A stretch of 33,994 nucleotides of DNA from the NCBI GenBank assembly GCA_037127585.1, contig JBAXYB010000020.1, positions 1 to 33,994 on the forward strand. Reading direction: 5' to 3'. This DNA is from CAINDI01 sp037127585 (GTDB taxonomy: Bacteria; Verrucomicrobiota; Verrucomicrobiia; Palsa-1439). Below are positions 1-6,807 of the stretch, in pieces. The notes beneath the pieces were generated by a model. That model had not been told where the DNA came from. It searched no databases and saw only the letters and a program-made list of their open reading frames with translations. A program made the translations under genes and the position numbers. Each line of letters opens with the position of its first letter. Positions within the stretch are counted from its first letter, which is position 1.

Positions 1-1
1 G

Positions 2-67
2 GTGGATGAGATTCGACTTAATGACGGCGACAGGATCGAAGTGATTGTGCCGGTTGCTGGAGGTTAG
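2..67 (+). CDS. C-terminal end of a ThiS/MoaD/CysO-like sulfur carrier protein (partial)
   Basis: The window opens inside a plus-strand reading frame that ends at TAG 65-67. The 21 visible residues end in DGDRIEVIVPVAGG. A DGD turn followed by hydrophobic residues and a terminal Gly-Gly is the hallmark of beta-grasp sulfur carriers, whose C-terminal glycine is adenylated and thiocarboxylated. The PVAGG tail resembles MoaD and CysO as much as ThiS, so the pathway (thiamine, molybdopterin or cysteine) cannot be decided. A cysteine synthase lies about 1.1 kb downstream and a molybdoenzyme lies further on, so either would be a plausible client. The start lies outside the window. The stop overlaps the stop of the convergent gene by 4 bp. 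Confidence 0.7.
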   Translation: MDEIRLNDGDRIEVIVPVAGG

Positions 68-495
68 CGGCTGTCGAATTCATCGCCAATAACTTCTGTA
101 ACCTGATACCAAAGTGCGTCGGTAATTCCCTTTTTAACAAGTTCTTCTCGTTTTATTAATCTAACTACAGGTCGCCGGTAATTCCAGTGTTCATCGGATG
201 TTGATTCGATCAAAGCCTTGTTGATTCTAAGGCTAATCAATTCCAAGATGCCGAGTTCATTTGAATGACGAGCGCCCCAAGTGACTTCGTCTTCACAACT
301 TTTGAAGTTCTTTCGATTAACGGGAGTTTTTACGTCAATTTCCTCAATCCATAAAACATACGGACAATCCAAAGATTCTAAAGTCCTTGTTTCAAGACTA
401 ATGCGGCTGTAGTTCCAATCTTTGTCTGAATACAATCGCAACGCTGAGTTGATCGCGGTTGGGTCAGGCGGTTTTTGGCTTTGAGTTGGTGTCAT
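64..495 (-). CDS. Hypothetical protein, AT-richer than its surroundings
   Basis: This 143-residue frame starts at ATG 495; a longer version would need TTG at 522. I do not recognise the family. The protein is soluble-looking, with no signal peptide or membrane segment. It is rich in charged and aromatic residues (a DKDWNY motif and a similar DEHWNY motif recur about 90 residues apart), and it has only two cysteines. Its DNA is visibly less GC-rich than every neighbouring gene and codon use is less biased, which hints at recent acquisition. It ends by overlapping the sulfur-carrier stop tail to tail. No clear Shine-Dalgarno sequence precedes ATG 495. It may be a real accessory gene or an orphan. 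Confidence 0.55.
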   Translation of the reverse strand: MTPTQSQKPPDPTAINSALRLYSDKDWNYSRISLETRTLESLDCPYVLWIEEIDVKTPVNRKNFKSCEDEVTWGARHSNELGILELISLRINKALIESTSDEHWNYRRPVVRLIKREELVKKGITDALWYQVTEVIGDEFDSR

Positions 496-514
496 AAGTT
501 TGTCAAAAAATAAT
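486..514 (+). promoter_or_regulatory. Possible sigma-70 promoter for the candidate small RNA
   Basis: TTGGTG at 486-491 and AATAAT at 509-514 are separated by 17 bases. The -10 matches the consensus at five of six positions but the -35 only at three, so this is a weak guess. It would start a transcript near 521 that ends at the T tract at 628-635. Confidence 0.25.
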
Positions 515-520
515 TGTTGC

Positions 521-635
521 AAAAGTCCGGAAGTGGGCTAGCCTGTGTGCAGTTAAGGATTCAGGAGCTTGCACGTTCTTCAGAGGGGTTCCCCACCCCC
601 ACCTCCTTGGCGTGCAACTCCTGAATCTTTTTTTT
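521..635 (+). ncRNA. Candidate small RNA with long stem and C-rich, anti-SD-like loop
   Basis: This stretch has no supported gene. A long arm at 558-575 pairs with 611-627 (17 bp, one bulged base) and is followed at once by eight T residues, as at the 3' end of an intrinsically terminated transcript. The 35-base loop carries GGGGTTCCCC followed by CCCCACCTCCTT. The part ACCTCCTT equals the anti-Shine-Dalgarno end of 16S rRNA, so the loop could pair with ribosome binding sites. Both flanking genes lie on the minus strand, so the T tract serves neither. It may instead be a distant terminator for the sulfur-carrier operon. It matches no RNA family I can name. Confidence 0.35.
558..635 (+). terminator. 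Long hairpin with T8 tail
   Basis: GATTCAGGAGCTTGCACG at 558-575 pairs with CGTGCAACTCCTGAATC at 611-627, followed by T8 at 628-635. The tail exists only on the plus strand, so it would stop plus-strand transcription. The 35-base loop is longer than usual for a simple terminator. Confidence 0.55.
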
Positions 636-637
636 GC

Positions 638-1084
638 TCATTCACTTTCCACCAGCTCAAAATCTTTGCCGGTTAACGACGGCGAGAACACAACAATCGC
701 CACGGCCGGCGTCTGGCCGGCGTTCTCAAACCGGTGGGGTGTCGCCCGAGGTACGAACACAACATCCCCGGCCGCAACGCTGAACAAATTTGTACCGATA
801 GTCATTCGACCTGCGCCCCGGTAAATCCAAACTGTAAGATCATGGGTGCGGTGGATGTGCAGCGGCTCGGCCAATCGCACTTGAACTAGGTGATGACTAA
901 CCGAGTCGGCGACTCCGAGGTTGAGGAGGCTGATGTTCTGGCCGGCAGCCAGCGGATGTTCGCGCAGGGTTTGTTCGATCGTTGCGGACGTGATCTTGCC
1001 GTCAGCAAACCAATAATGCCGGGGTTGAGTCTGGGCGCAACCGACGAATAGGAGACTGAGTAAAAGCAGGCTTGCGTTTGACAT
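638..1084 (-). CDS. Cupin-domain lipoprotein
   Basis: This 148-residue protein starts at ATG 1084 (AGGTG lies 8 bases upstream); a GTG at 1093 is an alternative. The N-terminus is a lipoprotein signal with a hydrophobic core and lipobox FVGC, giving Cys16 as the acylation site, so it should be anchored on the periplasmic side. The rest is a single small cupin barrel. HIHRTHD at about residue 80 matches the first metal-binding cupin motif, and GDVVFVPRATPHRFEN near residue 110 is a typical second motif with its conserved Pro and His. Such proteins bind a metal or small ligand, but the substrate cannot be told. It is transcribed divergently from cysK. Confidence 0.75.
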   Translation of the reverse strand: MSNASLLLLSLLFVGCAQTQPRHYWFADGKITSATIEQTLREHPLAAGQNISLLNLGVADSVSHHLVQVRLAEPLHIHRTHDLTVWIYRGAGRMTIGTNLFSVAAGDVVFVPRATPHRFENAGQTPAVAIVVFSPSLTGKDFELVESE

Positions 1085-1148
1085 TTCGTTCACCTACAAG
1101 AGCACCAAGGCAGCAGATTCTCAATTCCAAAGTGTTATGGAGGCGCGT

Positions 1149-2099
1149 ATGGGACAGATTTTTGCAGATATTACGAAAACTATTGGCCGGACACCGCTCG
1201 TTCGACTGAATCGCATCACAGCCGGTTTAGAGGCCGAAATCGTTGTCAAATGTGAGTTTTTCAACCCATTGAGTTCAGTCAAAGACCGCATCGGCGTGGC
1301 CATGATCGAGGCCGGAGAGCGGGACGGTAAGATCACCAAAGATACGCTGATCATTGAGCCAACGTCGGGTAATACCGGCATTGCGCTGGCGTTTGTCTGT
1401 GCGGCGAAGGGTTACCGGCTGGTTTTGACGATGCCGGAGACGATGAGCTTGGAACGCCGGACTCTCTTGCGGATGTTGGGAGCGGAACTCGTTCTCACTC
1501 CCGGTACGGAAGGCATGCCGGGGGCGATCCGCCGGGCGGAGCAAATGGCCAAGGAAACCCCGAATTCTTTCATGCCCCAACAGTTTAATAATCCCGCGAA
1601 CCCGGCCATCCACCGCAAGACTACCGCCGAAGAGATTTGGCAGGATACCGATGGACGGGTGGACGCGTTGGTGGCTGGGGTCGGTACGGGCGGGACAATT
1701 ACCGGGGTGAGCGAAGTCATCAAGAGCCGCAAGCCCAGCTTTAAGGCGATTGCAGTTGAGCCGGTTGATTCACCGGTGATTAGTGGCGGCAAACCGGGGC
1801 CGCACAAGATTCAAGGCATCGGCGCCGGCTTTATCCCAAACAATCTCAACACGAAAATCATCGACGAAATCATTCAGGTCACCAACGATGACTCGTTCGT
1901 CATGGCCCGGCGGCTGGCCCGTGAAGAGGGAATTCTGTGCGGCATCTCGTCGGGGGCGAATGTCTGGGCGGCGATTCAGTATGCGAAGCGGCCCGAGAAT
2001 AAGGGGAAACTCATCGTCACGGTTGCGTGTTCGACCGGCGAACGCTATCTGAGCACGCCGTTGGCCGCGGAAGCTCGTGGAGATGCCGGCCCGAAATGA
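1149..2099 (+). CDS. cysK: Cysteine synthase (O-acetylserine sulfhydrylase)
   Basis: The enzyme joins sulfide to O-acetylserine to make cysteine, using pyridoxal phosphate. The PLP lysine lies in NPLSSVKDRIG near residue 42. The asparagine loop is TSGNTGIALAF, the phosphate-binding loop is GVGTGGTITG, and the C-terminal SSGAN motif is present. The length (316 residues) is normal for CysK. I chose ATG 1149 rather than ATG 1137 because GGAGG at 1139-1143 is an ideal Shine-Dalgarno five bases before it, and because the family begins with an IFADITKTIG-like stretch. Its stop overlaps the fabD start (ATGA), so cysteine synthesis is translationally coupled to the fatty-acid genes. A CysM-type enzyme taking another acceptor is less likely. 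Confidence 0.93.
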   Translation: MGQIFADITKTIGRTPLVRLNRITAGLEAEIVVKCEFFNPLSSVKDRIGVAMIEAGERDGKITKDTLIIEPTSGNTGIALAFVCAAKGYRLVLTMPETMSLERRTLLRMLGAELVLTPGTEGMPGAIRRAEQMAKETPNSFMPQQFNNPANPAIHRKTTAEEIWQDTDGRVDALVAGVGTGGTITGVSEVIKSRKPSFKAIAVEPVDSPVISGGKPGPHKIQGIGAGFIPNNLNTKIIDEIIQVTNDDSFVMARRLAREEGILCGISSGANVWAAIQYAKRPENKGKLIVTVACSTGERYLSTPLAAEARGDAGPK

Positions 2100-3022
2100 G
2101 TAAGACCGCGTTGCTGTTTGCCGGCCAAGGGGCGCAGACCGTTGGCATGGGCCGGGATCTCTGCGAGAAATACGACGTCTGCCGGCAACTCTTCGCCCGC
2201 GCTAACGAAGTGCTTGGGCGCGATCTGCAAAAGATTTGTTTCGATGGGCCGGAAGACGTCCTCACCAAGACCGACAACGCGCAGCCGGGAATCTTTGTCA
2301 CTAGTCTGGCGTGTTTGGCGGCGTTGGGGACGGTGAAGTTTGAGGCGACGGCGGGATTGTCGTTGGGTGAGTTCACAGCTTTGACGGCTGCCGATGCGGT
2401 AAGTTTTGAGGATGGATTGCGCATGGTGCAGGCGCGCGGGAAGTTTATGCAGGAAGCCTGCGAGACGACGAATGGCGGGATGGCTTCCATTATTAGTATG
2501 GATGAAGCGGCGTTGGTCGAGGTTTGCCGGGAGGCGGACGTGGATATTGCCAATCTCAATTCCCCCGGGCAGACGGTTATTTCTGGTGACAAAGAGAAGA
2601 TTGCGAAAGCTGTCGAGCTGGCGAAAGCGCGCGGAGCGAAGCGGGCGATTCCGTTGCTGGTGGCCGGCGCGTATCATTCCCGGCTGATGATGACGGGTCA
2701 GCAGAAAGTCGCGATTGAGTTGGCGAAGCTGCCGTTGCGCGAGCCGCGCGTGCCGGTCGTGGCCAACGTCAGCGCGCGTCCGGGCGGTTCGGTCGCCGAA
2801 ATCAAAGACCTCTTAACCCGGCAAGTCACGAGTTCCGTGCGTTGGAGCGAGTCGATGCAATGGCTCGTGGCGCAGGGGTTCACGCGGTTTATTGAACTCG
2901 GACCTGGCAGTGTTTTAAGCGGGCTGATGAAGCGCATTGATAAAAGCGTCGAGATTTTTAATGTTTGTGATTGTGCCACGCTGGATGCGGCGGTCGAAAG
3001 GTTGACATGCAAAAACTCTTAG
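2096..3022 (+). CDS. fabD: Malonyl-CoA:ACP transacylase
   Basis: FabD moves malonate from CoA to acyl carrier protein for chain elongation in the cytosol. The 308-residue protein starts with LLFAGQGAQ, the family's N-terminal glycine-rich motif. The nucleophile is Ser89 in GLSLGEF; the His often found next to it (GHSxGE) is Leu here, a variant known in other bacterial FabDs. The catalytic histidine is in GAYHSRLM near residue 200. The start at 2096 overlaps the cysK stop by four bases. Longer frames begin inside cysK and add unrelated sequence. The 3' end overlaps fabG by 16 bases, so the two are likely co-translated. Confidence 0.94.
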   Translation: MSKTALLFAGQGAQTVGMGRDLCEKYDVCRQLFARANEVLGRDLQKICFDGPEDVLTKTDNAQPGIFVTSLACLAALGTVKFEATAGLSLGEFTALTAADAVSFEDGLRMVQARGKFMQEACETTNGGMASIISMDEAALVEVCREADVDIANLNSPGQTVISGDKEKIAKAVELAKARGAKRAIPLLVAGAYHSRLMMTGQQKVAIELAKLPLREPRVPVVANVSARPGGSVAEIKDLLTRQVTSSVRWSESMQWLVAQGFTRFIELGPGSVLSGLMKRIDKSVEIFNVCDCATLDAAVERLTCKNS

Positions 3023-3744
3023 AGAACAAAGTGGCGGTCGTCACGGGAGCGGGGCGGGGAATCGGCAAGGCGATTGCCTTGCGACTGGCCGGGGCCGGGG
3101 CGAGCGTGGCGTGTTGCGGGCGGACGTTGGCGCATGTGGAGGCCACCGTCAAAGAGATCGCCGGCAAGGCGGTCGCGTATGCCGTGGACGTGGTGGACAG
3201 CCAACAGGTCAGCGCGACTTGCGAACAGATTTTGAAGGATTTCGGGCGCGTGGATATATTGGTGAACAATGCCGGCGTGACGCGCGATGGATTGTTAATG
3301 CGGATGAGCGAGGCGGATTGGGATACCGTGATGGATACGAATCTCAAGGGCGCATTTCACTTCACGAAGGCGTTTACGCGGTCGTTCCTGAAGCAACGGA
3401 GTGGCCGGATTATCAACATCTCGTCGATTTCGGGCTTGACGGGTAATGCCGGCCAATCTAACTATGCCGCGTCGAAAGCAGGTCTGATCGGTTTTACGAA
3501 GTCGATGGCGCGGGAACTGGCATCGCGCGGGATCACAGCGAACGCGGTGGCCCCCGGGTTTATTGAGACCGATATGACGGCGGTGTTGGATGCGGCGACG
3601 CAGGCCGCTGTGAAAGAGAAGATCGCGCTCGGGCGGTTTGGCCGGCCCGATGACATTGCCAATGCGGTGTTGTACCTCGCCAGTGACATGGGTGACTATG
3701 TAACCGGGCAGGTCATCTCAGTCGATGGCGGCATGGCAATGTGA
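3007..3744 (+). CDS. fabG: 3-oxoacyl-[ACP] reductase
   Basis: FabG performs the NADPH-dependent first reduction of the fatty-acid cycle. The 245-residue short-chain dehydrogenase has the cofactor motif TGAGRGIG at residues 13-20, the NNAG motif near 85, and a catalytic Ser-Tyr-Lys set seen in NISSISG and YAASK. It ends in SVDGGMAM, the usual FabG tail. The start at ATG 3007 lies within the last codons of fabD and is preceded by AAAGG. An upstream frame start would only re-read fabD. It sits in the conserved order fabD-fabG-acpP-fabF. Confidence 0.95.
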   Translation: MQKLLENKVAVVTGAGRGIGKAIALRLAGAGASVACCGRTLAHVEATVKEIAGKAVAYAVDVVDSQQVSATCEQILKDFGRVDILVNNAGVTRDGLLMRMSEADWDTVMDTNLKGAFHFTKAFTRSFLKQRSGRIINISSISGLTGNAGQSNYAASKAGLIGFTKSMARELASRGITANAVAPGFIETDMTAVLDAATQAAVKEKIALGRFGRPDDIANAVLYLASDMGDYVTGQVISVDGGMAM

Positions 3745-3781
3745 ACCGGTAAAACGAAGAATAATTTAAGGAGAATGCAAC

Positions 3782-4027
3782 ATGGCAGAGAAATCAGTCC
3801 AAGATCGCGTAAAGGAAATCATCGTCGAACAACTCGGCGTCAACCCGGATCAAGTCACGCCGGAAGCCAAGTTCATCGAGGATTTGGGCGCGGACTCACT
3901 CGACACCGTCGAGTTGGTCATGGCGTTTGAAGAAGAGTTCGGCGCGGAAATCCCCGATGAAGATGCAGAAAAACTGCAGACCGTCGGCGACGTCAACAAG
4001 TACATCGAGGAGCGCGGCGACAAGTAA
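3782..4027 (+). CDS. acpP: Acyl carrier protein
   Basis: This small acidic protein of 81 residues carries growing acyl chains on a 4'-phosphopantetheine arm attached to Ser39, in the motif GADSLDTVEL. It is highly acidic and helical, as expected. A strong Shine-Dalgarno sequence (AAGGAG at about 3769-3774) stands eight bases before ATG 3782. That is the best ribosome site of the operon and agrees with the high cellular abundance of ACP. A 12-bp perfect hairpin follows the gene before fabF and may set the ratio of acpP to fabF message. Confidence 0.97.
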   Translation: MAEKSVQDRVKEIIVEQLGVNPDQVTPEAKFIEDLGADSLDTVELVMAFEEEFGAEIPDEDAEKLQTVGDVNKYIEERGDK

Positions 4028-4062
4028 CCGGTCCCGAGCAGGGGCTGGCTGCGCGCCAATTT

Positions 4063-4103
4063 TGGGGCATAAAGTGAGTTGTATCCGCCCGCTTTATGCC
4101 CCA
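4063..4103 (+). terminator. Hairpin between acpP and fabF (attenuator or processing site)
   Basis: TGGGGCATAAAG at 4063-4074 is a perfect inverted repeat of 4092-4103, with a 17-base loop. A modest pyrimidine run (CTTTCTT) follows. It could partly terminate transcription after acpP or protect the acpP message. It ends only 12 bases before the fabF start, leaving no room for a normal ribosome binding site there. Confidence 0.6.
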
Positions 4104-4115
4104 CTTTCTTGAACC

Positions 4116-5357
4116 ATGAGCGAACGACGCGTCGTCATTACCGGTATTGGAGTCGTCACCCCGCTGGGTTGCGACCTCAATGCCTTTTGGAAAAGTCTCC
4201 TTGCCGGCCAGAGCGGCATCGGGCCGGTAACGCGTTTTGATACGACGGGGTTCGATTCCAAGATCGGCGGCGAAGTCAAAGGCTTCAAAGCCGACCAGTT
4301 CATGCCCCTGAAAGAGACGCGACGCACCGACCGCTTCGTTCATTACGCCGTCGGCGCAGCCCGGTTGGCGGTCACCGATTCGCGGCTCGAACTCGACAAA
4401 CTGGACCTCAATCGCATCGGCTGTATCGTCGGCTCCGGCATTGGCGGCATGGAGACCATCGAGAATCAGGCGCGCGCACTTTTCGAGAAGGGGCCGAACC
4501 GTGTTTCCCCGTTCATGATCCCGATGCTCATTGTCAATATGGCCAGCGGCTATATTTCGATGCTCCTCGGCGTCAAAGGCCCGAACCTCGCCGTCGTTTC
4601 CGCCTGCGCGACCGCCACCCACGCCATCGGCGAAGCCGCCCGGGCGATTGTCCACAACGACGCTGACGTAATGATTGCCGGTGGCAGCGAAGCCGCCATT
4701 ACCCAAATGGGCTATGCCGGCTTCTGCGCGATGCGCGCCATGAGCACTCGCAACGATGACCCCACCCGGGCCAGCCGCCCGTTTGATGCGGGCCGGGATG
4801 GTTTCATCATGGCCGAAGGCGCCGGCGTCGTCATTCTCGAATCCCTCGAACACGCCCGCAAACGCCACGCGACCATTTACGCCGAAGTGGCCGGCTACGG
4901 TATTACCGGCGACGCCTATCATATGAGCGCGCCGGCACCCGAAGGCGAAGGCGCCGCCCGGTCAATGGCCATGGCGCTCCGGCATGCCCGGCTCAATGTC
5001 GACCAGATTGATTACGTCAACGCCCACGGCACCTCGACTCCCGTTGGCGACAAATGCGAAACGCAAGCCCTCAAGACCGTTTTTGGCGCGCACGCGAAAA
5101 AGCTGGCCATCAGTTCCACCAAATCCATGACCGGCCACCTGCTCGGCGCGGCCGGTGCCGTGGAAACCGCTGTCTGCGCCCTGGCGATTCGCGACAACAT
5201 CGTTCCGCCCACCATCAACTACGAAACGCCCGACCCCGACTGCGATCTCGATTACGTGCCCAACATCGCGCGCGAAATGCCGGTCAACGCCTGCGTCAAC
5301 AACAGCCTCGGATTCGGTGGCCACAACGCCACCCTCATCATCAAACGCCACGAATAG
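4116..5357 (+). CDS. fabF: 3-oxoacyl-[ACP] synthase II
   Basis: FabF condenses malonyl-ACP with acyl-ACP. The 413-residue length is typical. The catalytic triad is complete: Cys164 in VVSACATATHAIG, a histidine in NAHGTSTPVGD and a histidine in KSMTGHLLGAAG. The C-terminal NNSLGFGGHN motif is also present. No Shine-Dalgarno sequence precedes ATG 4116. The upstream bases belong to the hairpin at 4063-4103, so translation probably starts weakly or by coupling. The gene closes the cysK-fabD-fabG-acpP-fabF run. KAS I (FabB) is less likely because the sequence has the FabF-type SACATATHAIG and genomic position after acpP. Confidence 0.95.
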   Translation: MSERRVVITGIGVVTPLGCDLNAFWKSLLAGQSGIGPVTRFDTTGFDSKIGGEVKGFKADQFMPLKETRRTDRFVHYAVGAARLAVTDSRLELDKLDLNRIGCIVGSGIGGMETIENQARALFEKGPNRVSPFMIPMLIVNMASGYISMLLGVKGPNLAVVSACATATHAIGEAARAIVHNDADVMIAGGSEAAITQMGYAGFCAMRAMSTRNDDPTRASRPFDAGRDGFIMAEGAGVVILESLEHARKRHATIYAEVAGYGITGDAYHMSAPAPEGEGAARSMAMALRHARLNVDQIDYVNAHGTSTPVGDKCETQALKTVFGAHAKKLAISSTKSMTGHLLGAAGAVETAVCALAIRDNIVPPTINYETPDPDCDLDYVPNIAREMPVNACVNNSLGFGGHNATLIIKRHE

Positions 5358-5423
5358 GGCGGAGAAATAACAGTTGCGCCCAGTCCGTGGCTTTTGTACT
5401 GTGCCGATCCCTTAAGGAACACC

Positions 5424-5630
5424 ATGAAAGCTAAGATTCATCCCGAATACGTTGACGCCGTGATTCACTGCGCGTGCGGCACTCTCTTCAAAACTCGCTC
5501 CACTCGCAAGGACATGCGCATCGGCATCTGCTCGAAGTGCCATCCCTTCTTCACCGGCACCGCCAAATACGTGGATGCCGCCGGCCGCGTCGAACGCTTC
5601 CAAAAGCGTTACGCCAAAAAAGCGAAGTAG
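5424..5630 (+). CDS. rpmE: 50S ribosomal protein L31, zinc-binding form
   Basis: This 68-residue protein is the classical zinc-containing L31. Cys16, Cys18, Cys36 and Cys39 form the zinc ribbon, seen as CAC near the start and CSKCHPFF in the middle. ATG 5424 follows AAGGA at a spacing of about five bases; an upstream in-frame start at 5394 adds ten unrelated residues. It begins MKAKIHPEY, as most L31 proteins do. The gene is followed by a strong intrinsic terminator and then prfA, a common bacterial pairing. Confidence 0.95.
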   Translation: MKAKIHPEYVDAVIHCACGTLFKTRSTRKDMRIGICSKCHPFFTGTAKYVDAAGRVERFQKRYAKKAK

Positions 5631-5646
5631 ATTTCGTTCCAGGACC

Positions 5647-5675
5647 AAAGCACAGGCCAACCGCCTGTGCTTTTT
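5647..5675 (+). terminator. Intrinsic terminator after rpmE
   Basis: AAAGCACAGGC at 5647-5657 pairs perfectly with 5663-5673 over a five-base loop and runs into TTTTTCC. It ends ten bases before the prfA start. prfA must therefore depend on read-through or on a promoter inside rpmE. Confidence 0.85.
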
Positions 5676-5684
5676 CCTTTTCCC

Positions 5685-6758
5685 ATGAACGCCATCCCCA
5701 ACATCGATAAATTCCGCAACCGCGCGGCGGACCTCGAAGCCGAGCTATCGAACCCGTCTGTCTACGCCGACCAACGTCGCGCCGGCGATCTGGCCCGGGA
5801 ACTCCTGCGTCTCAAAAAATTGCTGACCGACCACGACCGGTGGCACGTCGTCCAAAAACAAATTGCCGAAAACGAGCAGTTAGCCAACGGCCAAGACGCC
5901 GACATGGCCGAACTTGCCAAAGCCGAACTCGAATCGCTCCGGCACGAGCTGGTCAAGCTCACGCAAGAAGTCCAATTTGGGATCCTCCCGCCCGACCCCC
6001 ACGATTCCCGTAACACCATCGTCGAACTCCGTGCCGGCACCGGCGGCGAAGAAGCCGCGTTGTTCGCCGCCGACTTATTCCGGATGTACTCCCGGTATGC
6101 CGACACCATCGGCTGGAAAGTCGAAGTCATGGACACCAGCCCCAGCGAACGCGGCGGCTTCAAAGAAATCGTTTTCTCCCTGCTCGGCCAGGACGTTTAC
6201 AAAAAGATGCGCTACGAATCCGGCGTCCATCGCGTCCAACGCGTCCCGGCCACCGAAGCCCAAGGCCGCATCCACACCAGCACCGCCACCGTCGCCGTCA
6301 TGCCGGAAGCCGAAGAAGTCGATGTCCAAATCAAGACCGAAGACCTCGATATCACTGTCTGCCGCGCGAGCGGCCCCGGTGGCCAGGGTGTCAACACCAC
6401 GGACAGCGCCGTCCAGATCATACACAAACCCAGCGGCCTCATCGTCCGTTGCGCCGACGAACGTTCGCAGATCAAAAACAAAGCCAAAGCCCTCCGCGTC
6501 CTCCGGTCGCGCCTGCTTGCGCACAAGCAGGAACAGGAAGAGACCCGGCTCAGCGAAGCCCGGCGCAGTCAGATCGGCACCGGCGACCGGTCCGAAAAAA
6601 TTCGCACCTACAACTACCCGCAAAACCGCGTCACCGACCACCGCATCAATCTCACCATCCAAAACCTCCCCGCCATCCTCGAAGGCGACCTCAACGAGTT
6701 GCTCGATACCTTGATGGCCGAGAACCTCAAGACCCGCCTCGCCGAATCCACCTCCTGA
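5685..6758 (+). CDS. prfA: Peptide chain release factor 1
   Basis: RF1 recognises UAA and UAG and triggers peptide release on the ribosome. The 357-residue protein has the coiled N-terminal domain, the PAT codon-reading tripeptide in RVPATE (RF2 would have SPF), and the catalytic GGQ at residues 232-234 in SGPGGQGVNTTDSA. ATG 5685 is chosen because the rpmE terminator occupies the bases just upstream, and there is no clear Shine-Dalgarno sequence. The methyltransferase gene prmC, which often follows prfA, is absent here; an exported hydrolase follows instead. Confidence 0.95.
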   Translation: MNAIPNIDKFRNRAADLEAELSNPSVYADQRRAGDLARELLRLKKLLTDHDRWHVVQKQIAENEQLANGQDADMAELAKAELESLRHELVKLTQEVQFGILPPDPHDSRNTIVELRAGTGGEEAALFAADLFRMYSRYADTIGWKVEVMDTSPSERGGFKEIVFSLLGQDVYKKMRYESGVHRVQRVPATEAQGRIHTSTATVAVMPEAEEVDVQIKTEDLDITVCRASGPGGQGVNTTDSAVQIIHKPSGLIVRCADERSQIKNKAKALRVLRSRLLAHKQEQEETRLSEARRSQIGTGDRSEKIRTYNYPQNRVTDHRINLTIQNLPAILEGDLNELLDTLMAENLKTRLAESTS

Positions 6759-6807
6759 TTTGCTAAACGGCTTGAATATCCGAGCCAAAAGCCGATGATT
6801 CCGCCGC

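Noticed and set aside
521..560. Similarity to the SRP RNA motif (GTCCGGAAG)
   Set aside because: Only nine bases match, and the rest of the conserved SRP domain IV loop and stem is absent.
3993..4922. Minus-strand reading frame opposite fabF
   Set aside because: FabF is complete with its catalytic triad; the opposite frame is Gly/Ala/Asp/His-rich shadow sequence.
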